This document shows, one piece after another, positions 51,567 to 58,758 of a stretch of DNA of 58,758 nt. This DNA comes from Candidatus Scalindua sp. (lineage in GTDB: Bacteria; Planctomycetota; Brocadiia; Brocadiales; Scalinduaceae), in assembly GCA_030748215.1 (NCBI GenBank), contig JASMMK010000066.1:1-58758 (forward strand), read 5' to 3'. The notes under the pieces were generated by a model. The model was not told the origin of the DNA and did not search any database. It worked only from the letters and a program-made list of their open reading frames with translations. The position numbers and the translations under genes are program-made. The stretch's first letter is position 1. Each line of letters begins with the position of its first letter.

Positions 51567-51628
51567 CGACTCTAATTTTATTTTAAATTGTCTAGGACTT
51601 TAAATTTTATGAATAGTAAGGGTTAAAA

Positions 51629-52768
51629 ATGAAGAAGACTTTTTTGTTCACACCGGGCCCCACTCAGATACCGCCGGAAGTAGTTCTGGCAGAAGCAAGC
51701 CCGATGATTCACCACAGAACTTCTGAATTTTCTGACATATTTGCAAATGTGTCGGAAAATTTAAAATATATTTTTCAAACTAATGATGGCGAAGTATTTA
51801 CGTTCGCATCTTCAGGTACAGGCGGAATGGAAGCATGTGTGGTCAATTCCGTGTCGCGTGGAGATAAAGCCATTGTCATAAGCGGTGGTAAATTTGGAGA
51901 AAGATGGGCACAACTTTGCGAAACATATGGCGTAAACGTAGTAAAGATTGAAGTAGAAAACGGTAAGGCTGTAAACCTTGATGTTCTGAAAGATACAATT
52001 CAAAGGGAAACAGACGCAAAAGCGGTATTCGCAACGCTAAGCGAAACTTCAACCGGTGTCGTCCATAATATTGAAGGCATATCAAAAGTTGTTAAAGGTA
52101 ATAACTTGTTGCTGGTAGTGGACGGAATATCAGGGATCGGTGTTCAACCGTTCAAGATGGATGACTGGGGTGTTGACATTGCTGTTACCGGTTCTCAAAA
52201 GGGATTTATGCTGCCTCCGGGCCTCGCCTTTGTTTGCGTAGCTAAGAGTGCGTGGGAATCGATCGAGAAATCTGATTTACCAAAATACTACTGGAATTTT
52301 AAGAAGATGAAGAAGGCGCTAAGCAATAAAACTACGGCTTACACGCCTGCAATCTCCCTAATTATGGCAGCAGGCAAGTCCATTGAAATGATTAAAGATG
52401 AAGGTATTGAAAATGTGTGGTCCAGGCATGCAAGACTGGCAAACGCAACAAGAGAAGGGGCGAAGGCTCTCGGCCTTGAGCTATTTGCAGGCGATGACTC
52501 AGGAAATGTTCTGACATCCATCAAGATTCCGGAAGGAGTAACCTTTGACGCCGGTATCAAAAAGTTAAGGGATGAAACCGGGGTAACAATAGCAGGTGGT
52601 CAGGACGAACTAAAAGGCAAGATGTTCAGGATAGGCCACATGGGTTATGTCAATGATTTTGATATAGTTCTGGCAATGTCGGCGGTAGAGAAAATTCTAC
52701 ACGAAAACGGATATAAAGTAGAATTAGGTAGAGGGATTTCCAAGGTTCAGGAAATCCTTGTAGGTTGA
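51629..52768 (+). CDS. Class V PLP-dependent aminotransferase (serine-pyruvate/alanine-glyoxylate type)
   Basis: The 379-aa protein belongs to the alanine-glyoxylate/serine-pyruvate branch. FTPGPTQIPPEVVLAEASPM and HHRTSEFSDIFANV form the N-terminus, SSGTGGMEACVVNSV binds the cofactor phosphate, VVDGISGIGVQPF has the PLP aspartate, and VTGSQKGFMLPPGLAF holds the Schiff-base lysine K191. The likely reaction is serine or alanine with pyruvate or glyoxylate. In many anaerobes this gene pairs with serA for serine metabolism, but serA is not here. AAGGG precedes the ATG; a terminator follows. Confidence 0.9.
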   Translation: MKKTFLFTPGPTQIPPEVVLAEASPMIHHRTSEFSDIFANVSENLKYIFQTNDGEVFTFASSGTGGMEACVVNSVSRGDKAIVISGGKFGERWAQLCETYGVNVVKIEVENGKAVNLDVLKDTIQRETDAKAVFATLSETSTGVVHNIEGISKVVKGNNLLLVVDGISGIGVQPFKMDDWGVDIAVTGSQKGFMLPPGLAFVCVAKSAWESIEKSDLPKYYWNFKKMKKALSNKTTAYTPAISLIMAAGKSIEMIKDEGIENVWSRHARLANATREGAKALGLELFAGDDSGNVLTSIKIPEGVTFDAGIKKLRDETGVTIAGGQDELKGKMFRIGHMGYVNDFDIVLAMSAVEKILHENGYKVELGRGISKVQEILVG

Positions 52769-52790
52769 GTTGCAAACTTCACTATATAGA

Positions 52791-52836
52791 AAAAGCCCAT
52801 GTTTTCTTATTTGTAATAAAGGAAACATGGGCTTTT
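52791..52836. terminator. Bidirectional intrinsic terminator
   Basis: AAAAGCCCATGTTTTC and GGAAACATGGGCTTTT form a 16-bp stem with one G-T pair around a 14-base loop. A-run and T-run flank it, so it serves both convergent genes (aminotransferase and ahbC). Confidence 0.88.
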
Positions 52837-52841
52837 ATAAT

Positions 52842-54050
52842 TTATTTAACTGCTAAAGGCACATCTGCAAGCAAACCAATCTCTTCATCGGTTAAATAAC
52901 ATGCAGGATCCGGCTCCCAGATATCACCATGGACAGACTCAGCACGCGCCCTGAAATTACCGCCACATATATCAAGCCACTTACACTTAGAACATCGGCC
53001 GGTAACATAATTCTTTTTATCTTTCAGTTTCATCAAAAGATCATTTGATTTATCTTCCCAGATTTCACCGAATTTTCGTTCACGCACATTTCCGAATGTA
53101 TGCTCTCTCCAGAATTGATCAGCATGTACGGAACCATCCCAACTGACACAGGCAAGGCCGTGTCCGGAACTGTTCCCTTCATTCCACTTTAACAGTTCAA
53201 GCACTTCTGCTGCACGTTTTGGATCTTCCTTAAGTAATCGCTGGTATATATAAGGACCGTCGGCATGGTTATCTACCGTTAATACTTCTAACGGATTCCC
53301 ACGATCATGAGCTTCCTTCGTTTTATCAATAATGAGGTCAACAACCTTACGAGTCTCCTCATGAGTCAAATCCTCTTCAATTAACCTGGAACCCCTGCCG
53401 GAATAAACTAAATGGTAAAAGCATACCCTTGGGATTCCTTCTTTTTCAATGAGATCGAATATTCCGGGAATATCCTGCGCGTTTCTTTTATTAATGGTGA
53501 AACGTAATCCTACCTTAATCCCCAACTTCAGGCAATTTCTGATCCCCTGCAGGGCCTCATCAAAAGCACCTTCAATACCACGGAACTTATCATTTGTCTC
53601 TTTTAAACCGTCAAGGCTTATTCCAACATAAGAGAGTCCGAATTTTTTTAACTCTTCACCTTTTTCTTCAGTGATCATCGTACCGTTTGTACTTATAACA
53701 GCCCTCAAGCCTTTGTCTTTGGCATATGCAATCAATTCCATCAAATCTTCTCTCATCAACGGTTCGCCACCTGAAAAGAGAAGTACCGGAGCACCGTATT
53801 CCGCAAGGCCGTCAATCATAGCCTTAGCTTCTTTCGTGCTTAATTCGTTCGTATATTCAATATCTTTTGATTGAGAGTAGCAGTGTACGCATTTAAGATT
53901 ACATCTCTGTCCTACATTCCAAACAACAACAGGCTTCTTATCCTTTGAGAATTGCAGAAGATGTGACGGCAGTTTGCCTGAGTCCCTGCCGTACCTTAAT
54001 GCGTCGGAAGGTTCGACCGTGCCACAATATAACTTTGAAATACCAATCAT
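52842..54050 (-). CDS. ahbC: AhbC-type radical SAM/SPASM protein (12,18-didecarboxysiroheme deacetylase)
   Basis: The 402-aa protein has the radical SAM cluster C50-x3-C54-x2-C57 (GQRCNLKCVHCYSQ), SAM-binding LLFSGGEPLMRED and a C-terminal SPASM domain (HGLACVSWDGSV, GRCSKCKWLDICGGNFRARAE, and a final DPACYLTDEE). The N-terminus MIGISKLYCGTVEPSDALRY is, from memory, characteristic of AhbC, which removes acetate side chains in the siroheme-dependent heme pathway; NirJ of heme d1 synthesis is the close relative. GAGGTGAC precedes the ATG. Other ahb genes are not in the window. Confidence 0.78.
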   Translation of the reverse strand: MIGISKLYCGTVEPSDALRYGRDSGKLPSHLLQFSKDKKPVVVWNVGQRCNLKCVHCYSQSKDIEYTNELSTKEAKAMIDGLAEYGAPVLLFSGGEPLMREDLMELIAYAKDKGLRAVISTNGTMITEEKGEELKKFGLSYVGISLDGLKETNDKFRGIEGAFDEALQGIRNCLKLGIKVGLRFTINKRNAQDIPGIFDLIEKEGIPRVCFYHLVYSGRGSRLIEEDLTHEETRKVVDLIIDKTKEAHDRGNPLEVLTVDNHADGPYIYQRLLKEDPKRAAEVLELLKWNEGNSSGHGLACVSWDGSVHADQFWREHTFGNVRERKFGEIWEDKSNDLLMKLKDKKNYVTGRCSKCKWLDICGGNFRARAESVHGDIWEPDPACYLTDEEIGLLADVPLAVK

Positions 54051-54139
54051 TTTGTCACCTCATAACTAATGTATTTAAACTACAAAATCTTTATCTAATC
54101 CTTTATGTTACTATCTTTTATTATGTGAGTCAATCTGTT

Positions 54140-55177
54140 TCATTTCGCTTCTGCCATTTTTTTGGCTATTGCCTGCTCAATCTCTTCAAGTAATTCAGGC
54201 TTGCTTTCAAGAAACTTCTTGGTATTTTCTCTTCCCTGTCCCAGTCGTATCTCTCCGTACGAAAACCACGTACCGCTTTTTTCTACTATCTGTGCTTCAA
54301 CACCAAGGTCGACAACATCACCAGATCGGGAAATACCCTGGTTGAACATTATATCGAATTCTGCCTTCTTGAATGGTGCGGCTACTTTGTTCTTTGCAAT
54401 TTTAGCTCTAACTCTATTTCCAATAATGTGATCACCATCTTTAATACTGCCAATTCTGCGGATGTCAACTCTGACAGAGGAATAGAACTTCAGCGCTCTT
54501 CCGCCGGGTGTTGTTTCCGGGTTGCCGAACATCACTCCGATTTTTTCACGTATCTGGTTGATAAAGATAAGACATGTCTTGGATTTAGCGATTACAGAAG
54601 TAAGTTTTCTCAGCGCCTGCGACATTAATCTGGCCTGTATCGCAACATGTGAATCACCCATCTGCCCCTCAAGTTCAGCCTTTGGCACGAGGGCTGCCAC
54701 AGAGTCCACAACAATTATGTCAACGGCATTACTTCTCGTTAAAAGCTCTGCAATCTCCAGTGCCTGCTCCCCGGTATCCGGCTGATTCACCAATAAAGTA
54801 TCCAGATTTACGCCCAGTCTTTTTGCGTAGTCGGGATCAAGGGCATGTTCAACATCTATAAAAGCAGCAGTGCCTCCCAGTTTTTGTGCATTGGCAACAA
54901 CGTGAAGAGTCAAGGTGGTCTTTCCTGATGATTCAGGACCAAAGACTTCCACTACTCTTCCGCGCGGCATTCCACCTACACCAAGAGCCATGTCCAGAGA
55001 GAGTGAACCGGTTGATATTACAGGTACATCAAGTTTTTGATCCGTACCGAGACGCATTATCGAACCCTTACCAAATTGCTTTTCAATCTGCGATACTGCT
55101 CTGTCCAAGGCTTGATCCTTTTTTCCCGCCTCGGGCTTAATCTTTTCAGGACTTTCTGGTTTTTGTGACTTTGCCAT
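54140..55177 (-). CDS. recA: Recombinase RecA
   Basis: Strand-exchange ATPase and SOS co-protease. The 345-aa protein has a charged N-terminal extension, Walker [10 protein letters not shown] at 80-88, [35 protein letters not shown] (Walker B), the L2-region [20 protein letters not shown] and [19 protein letters not shown]. No intein. ATG at 55177. It lies between the CvpA-family gene and ahbC on one strand. No LexA box is evident in the 22-base gap before it, so any SOS control would act further upstream. Confidence 0.97.
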   Translation of the reverse strand: MAKSQKPESPEKIKPEAGKKDQALDRAVSQIEKQFGKGSIMRLGTDQKLDVPVISTGSLSLDMALGVGGMPRGRVVEVFGPESSGKTTLTLHVVANAQKLGGTAAFIDVEHALDPDYAKRLGVNLDTLLVNQPDTGEQALEIAELLTRSNAVDIIVVDSVAALVPKAELEGQMGDSHVAIQARLMSQALRKLTSVIAKSKTCLIFINQIREKIGVMFGNPETTPGGRALKFYSSVRVDIRRIGSIKDGDHIIGNRVRAKIAKNKVAAPFKKAEFDIMFNQGISRSGDVVDLGVEAQIVEKSGTWFSYGEIRLGQGRENTKKFLESKPELLEEIEQAIAKKMAEAK

Positions 55178-55199
55178 TAATTATTCCCCTTAGTAATTA

Positions 55200-55733
55200 T
55201 TATTGTTTTTCTTCACTAGTCTCTTTCTCTTCGTGAACCTCTTTTTCTTTTATTGCCATATCTTTGATTTCTTGTGGAAACAAAGGAATTACCTTTTTTG
55301 TACCGTTATCAAGGTTTTTTGCGATCATAGACTCATCGATTGTCTTCCTTGTCTGGCTGTTCCCCCAAAAAGAGACACCTGCTATAATCACGCAACACGT
55401 TATTACGGTTTTTGTAAATGAGATACCGCCTCCTATAAGCCTTCCACTCATTCCAAATTTCCTTTTTATAAGGAATTTTCTGAACAAGTTTCCTACCGCA
55501 TATGTTACGACCAAGGTAATGCCAAAGATAACTGCATATCCTAATATGCTGGAAACCTTAGGGCTGAATATCCCTTTTATGATGCTGCTTAACAGTCTAT
55601 GGAGTAAGAGGGAGGCGGCAACAGACAACGCGACTGAAGAGATTCGGTAAATCTGCCAGAGGGGACCCGTAATTATTCCAAACAGAGTTCCCAGTGTTAT
55701 AACTCCGATCAATATAAAATCCAACCAATTCAT
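55200..55733 (-). CDS. CvpA-family membrane protein
   Basis: The 177-aa protein has four hydrophobic segments (starting LDFILIGVITLGTLFGI, SSVALSVAASLLLHRLL, SILGYAVIFGITLVVTY, SFTKTVITCCVIIAGVS) with the family's G-rich GRLIGGGISFTKTV loop. It ends in a charged tail (KEKEVHEEKETSEEKQ). CvpA proteins are linked to envelope homeostasis and bile/detergent resistance; their activity is unclear. It starts 37 bases after the AsmA-like gene, on the same strand. ATG at 55733. Confidence 0.82.
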   Translation of the reverse strand: MNWLDFILIGVITLGTLFGIITGPLWQIYRISSVALSVAASLLLHRLLSSIIKGIFSPKVSSILGYAVIFGITLVVTYAVGNLFRKFLIKRKFGMSGRLIGGGISFTKTVITCCVIIAGVSFWGNSQTRKTIDESMIAKNLDNGTKKVIPLFPQEIKDMAIKEKEVHEEKETSEEKQ

Positions 55734-55770
55734 AATCTTGAAACAGTAAAGAATATGTATAATTAAAATT

Positions 55771-58752
55771 TTATTTAAAAAGACCTTTAAAGAGGTCCTT
55801 TACAACATCCTCAAGATCATCCTTTTCTTCCCTCTTTACCGGTTGTGTCTCTTTTGCCACATCTTCAGCTTCTGTTTTTTCCTGAGAATCTGAGCTCCCG
55901 GTTTGAGGTTTTGAATCTTCGGAACCTCCTAATATTCCTTGCAGAATATTACCAATTTCTTGAGGTTTTGACCATTTAAAAGAAAGTCTAGGTCTGTCGA
56001 TTGTCCCGGTGACTACTATTGGTAACTTTGAACCCTCACTAAAGGATCCTAATATTTTCCCGGCATCACCTCCTAAATGGCTGCCCAGCCCCTCGGCATC
56101 TGCAGAATACTCTATTCGCCCATCAAACGAGGTCCACCCTGAAAAACCAATGTCAAATTCCTTACCGTTGACGTTGATATCGTCGTTTATTATCTTGCTG
56201 TCTTCAATAACAAATCTGGTTATGATTTGTTCAAATTCGTATTCCCTTTTCCCTCCTATAGCCTTAAGGACTTTTGACATTACCTTGCCTCCCCTTATGT
56301 AACCATCCTTGATATCTATCTCACCTTCACCACTAAGGCTTTTACTCAAATCATTCTGCCAGTTCAGGCCATTGCCCTTAGCTTTGAACTGCATATTGAG
56401 TGCTCCTGTCAACTTGCCTTCCGGTGCGGCAAGTACAGGGGCTATGTACGCCAGTATATCCATGTTCTGGTTAATGTTTGCGTCAGACAGTTTCATATCG
56501 AAAATTAAAGGAGGTTTTTCTTCCTTAAGATCAGCACTTGCCAAAACAGTACACGGACCATCATTCAGCACAAAGGAGAAATCTTTTGTTGTAAAGAAAC
56601 CATCATCCAGGGAAAGCCCTGCCTTAAAATTTTTCATTTCGTACGCATCGTAAATGATTCTATCCATAGACATGTTACCATTGAGGTTCATCTCTTCGTA
56701 TATATTCTCATTTTCCTGTACTGATAGTTTTCCGTTTATGTCTAAACCAACAACACCCTTGCCACTCATGTTAATAGCCACCGGAAACATCCCGGCGAAT
56801 TCATCGGCCATTTTGTTCAGCTCCATTTCCATGGAAAGCCCGTAATCGATATTCATCTGCTTGCTTAAATCTGCTATCCCGCCTTTTGATTCCATCTTGA
56901 GAAAATCAGATTCAATATCCATTTTTTCGATATTAACTGAATCTTTAGTAATGTTATAGTCAAGTGTATGTAAAAGTTTAAGGCCAAGACCGGATATCGT
57001 GTTGTTTTTAAGAGGCCCCCCGGTCGCATTTATGCTGCTTAGTGTAGTTGTTCCATCCAGCTTCAACCCTTTTTCGGCATGACCGGTTACATTCATTTTT
57101 GCATCTATCTCTCCGTCAAGGCTTAACCCCTCAGGCAATGATACAATGCCCTGGAGGCTCTGCGTGAGTTTTCTAATATTACTTGATAGAAGTACATTTA
57201 AATCAATTTTTTTGTTATTGATTACAGTACCGGAGCCCTTTATTTCAGCAAAGCCGGTATTCATGCTAAGGCTTCTTAATTCAAGATCACTGTTTTTCAA
57301 ATCATAAACCATGTCATGATTGATAGTAACCTCCGGCTCCTTAATCGGACCAATTGCCCCCATCCTCACATAAAGCCCCTTTAGATCCGTTTTGCCATTC
57401 ACTTTTACTATATTCTGCTGTCCTGTAAGTTTCATATTTGATTGTAGCCGTCCCGCAATCTCCGTTTCATCTGGCAGCAACCCACCAACCTCACCCATTA
57501 GTTTTGAAATGTCTAGATCCATGAATATCTTGAAATTTAAATCTCTTGCACTCTTTAACTCTGTCACCAGGCCGGCTAGAAACATTTCTAAGAAAGCTGA
57601 ATCAATCCCAATCTTATATACTGCAATCTGATCGTTTTTTATATCTATGTCTGCCTTTTGAGTTAGCTTAATCTTCGATAGCCGAATAGGGTTCATTTCA
57701 AGTGGTCCACCTGTAATGTACAGATTTGCAATTTCTGTGCTGCCATCTACTCCTATAGTTTTCTCAAGCTGTCCATGAGCCGTAATCTTTGAATTGATGT
57801 CCCCTTCTACCTGCATGCCTTTAGGCAACCCAAGCAACCCTGCAAGATTTTCAGTAAGTTTCTTCAGGTCTACATTCATGGAAAAATCAAGGCCGGTGCC
57901 ACCTTCACCCTTGAATTTTGCCATATCGAAATCTGTGGTTATCAAGGCAAATCCGGTTTTCATGTTGAACGTTCCTGTTGCATTTCCCGGATCAATTTTT
58001 CCGCCTTTTGCCAGTGAAACGTTTAAAGAGATATCTGCATGTTCTGTTTCACCTTTTGCTTCAATGTCAAAAGCACTCTGGAGTTCAATTGGCTTGCTCA
58101 GAGAATCAATACTCAGAGTCGTATTCAAATCCTTTATGCGTGTTTCTTCCTGCAGTTGGTGATCAATAAATGTGAATTTTCCGTTGTTGACTTTTGCTTT
58201 AATTTTAAGATCAGACAAAAGTGCAGGAATAACCAGGGGTGCAGGTACCGGTTTTCCAGCAGGTTTTCTAGCTACGTCTGGAGTGGGTTTTTCGACTTTT
58301 TCTGGTGTGGGTCCTGATCCTGGCGTGGATCCTGACTCTGCAGATACACTCTTGTCCTCGTAATTAAACAGACCATTCTTGTCTCTCTGTATAACAATTT
58401 CAGGGCTATCAATTATCAAATCATTTATTCTGATCTGTTTTTTTATAAGCGGAACGAATTCAATATTACAGAGTATTCTTTTTACCTTAACAAATGTATC
58501 TCCAGGAAGATCCTCTCTCTCTCTAATATGAATATTTTTTATGTCAAGGCCACTTGACCAACTCATATTTATATCATCAATCTGCACTTTACGGCTCAAA
58601 CCTGCTTCAATACTATTAATAATTTTATTTTTTACCATGCCGGATGACACGATGGTAGGAATGAGTGAAATGATGATAATTATAAGGCCAATTACACCGC
58701 CGATGGATATACCAACGATCATTGGCCATCTTTTTTTAGTTTTTTCCCGCAT
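55771..58752 (-). CDS. AsmA-family envelope protein
   Basis: AsmA-like proteins are inner-membrane-anchored periplasmic beta-groove proteins thought to move phospholipids or help outer-membrane assembly. The 993-aa protein has an N-terminal anchor at 13-35 (VGISIGGVIGLIIIIISLIP), VQIDDINMSWSSGLDIKNIH, a Pro/Lys linker around 140-170, repeated beta-rich segments (for example SKIKLTQKADIDIK and GLGLKLLHTLDYN), and the C-terminal AsmA signature GEGEIDIKDGYIRGGKVMSK. A charged tail ends it. The ATG lies six bases inside the window edge, so its promoter is outside. Same strand as the cvpA-like gene and recA. Confidence 0.85.
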   Translation of the reverse strand: MREKTKKRWPMIVGISIGGVIGLIIIIISLIPTIVSSGMVKNKIINSIEAGLSRKVQIDDINMSWSSGLDIKNIHIREREDLPGDTFVKVKRILCNIEFVPLIKKQIRINDLIIDSPEIVIQRDKNGLFNYEDKSVSAESGSTPGSGPTPEKVEKPTPDVARKPAGKPVPAPLVIPALLSDLKIKAKVNNGKFTFIDHQLQEETRIKDLNTTLSIDSLSKPIELQSAFDIEAKGETEHADISLNVSLAKGGKIDPGNATGTFNMKTGFALITTDFDMAKFKGEGGTGLDFSMNVDLKKLTENLAGLLGLPKGMQVEGDINSKITAHGQLEKTIGVDGSTEIANLYITGGPLEMNPIRLSKIKLTQKADIDIKNDQIAVYKIGIDSAFLEMFLAGLVTELKSARDLNFKIFMDLDISKLMGEVGGLLPDETEIAGRLQSNMKLTGQQNIVKVNGKTDLKGLYVRMGAIGPIKEPEVTINHDMVYDLKNSDLELRSLSMNTGFAEIKGSGTVINNKKIDLNVLLSSNIRKLTQSLQGIVSLPEGLSLDGEIDAKMNVTGHAEKGLKLDGTTTLSSINATGGPLKNNTISGLGLKLLHTLDYNITKDSVNIEKMDIESDFLKMESKGGIADLSKQMNIDYGLSMEMELNKMADEFAGMFPVAINMSGKGVVGLDINGKLSVQENENIYEEMNLNGNMSMDRIIYDAYEMKNFKAGLSLDDGFFTTKDFSFVLNDGPCTVLASADLKEEKPPLIFDMKLSDANINQNMDILAYIAPVLAAPEGKLTGALNMQFKAKGNGLNWQNDLSKSLSGEGEIDIKDGYIRGGKVMSKVLKAIGGKREYEFEQIITRFVIEDSKIINDDINVNGKEFDIGFSGWTSFDGRIEYSADAEGLGSHLGGDAGKILGSFSEGSKLPIVVTGTIDRPRLSFKWSKPQEIGNILQGILGGSEDSKPQTGSSDSQEKTEAEDVAKETQPVKREEKDDLEDVVKDLFKGLFK

Positions 58753-58758
58753 ATTTTT

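Overview
The window is a gene-dense, AT-rich bacterial chromosome segment, mostly housekeeping genes in long same-strand runs. It carries Gram-negative envelope genes (bamA, an OmpH/Skp chaperone, lpxC, lpxA, an AsmA-like protein, a LolC-type permease) together with anaerobe-like redox functions: a 4Fe-4S PurF, a catalytic ferredoxin:thioredoxin reductase subunit, an AhbC-type radical SAM enzyme, bacteriohemerythrin and a c-heme Tll0287-like sensor. From that mix I infer an anammox-type planctomycete (Candidatus Brocadiales, perhaps Scalindua-like). This is inference from gene content, not a database match.

Layout. 1-1,000: four tRNA genes (Thr-TGT, Tyr-GTA, Gly-TCC, Thr-GGT) read leftward into the start of tuf, in the order of the E. 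coli tufB operon. 1,000-14,300: single metabolic and membrane genes (aroC, LolC-like permease, DnaJ-TPR protein, purC, nth, pssA, purFM, thiE, murJ, a CPA1 antiporter). 14,300-25,100: signalling and accessory zone with a hybrid histidine kinase whose 5' part is broken by a stop and a frameshift, an unexported solute-binding-like protein, Maf, a GNAT enzyme, DUF445, a response regulator beside a histidine kinase lacking its H-box, a 0.73-kb structured non-coding stretch, a secreted Ca-binding-like protein, an output-less dCache sensor and bacteriohemerythrin. 25,100-26,350: a PPC/DUF296 protein, an exported thioredoxin and a Cys-rich small protein.

26,478-29,480: rpsB-tsf-pyrH-frr followed closely by tRNA-Lys and tRNA-Glu, with a consensus-like promoter and a strong terminator. 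29,580-40,927: one long leftward block prs-rplY-pth-rpsF-ssb-rpsR-rplI-dnaB-bamA-skp-lpxC-lpxA-oxidoreductase, linking translation, replication and outer-membrane assembly. 41,470-52,770: mgtC, an FxLYD-like protein, a c-heme sensor-TldD-TldE operon, a DinG-like helicase, ftrB, an atypical TlpA-like protein, trpC and a class V aminotransferase. 52,842-58,752: ahbC, recA, a CvpA-family protein and an AsmA-family protein.

The strongest leads are the heme sensor/TldD/TldE operon, the structured leader region before the truncated kinase, the FTR subunit with CCC instead of CHC, and a small family of covarying palindromes. Several genes, including rpsB and rpsF, appear to start at TTG.
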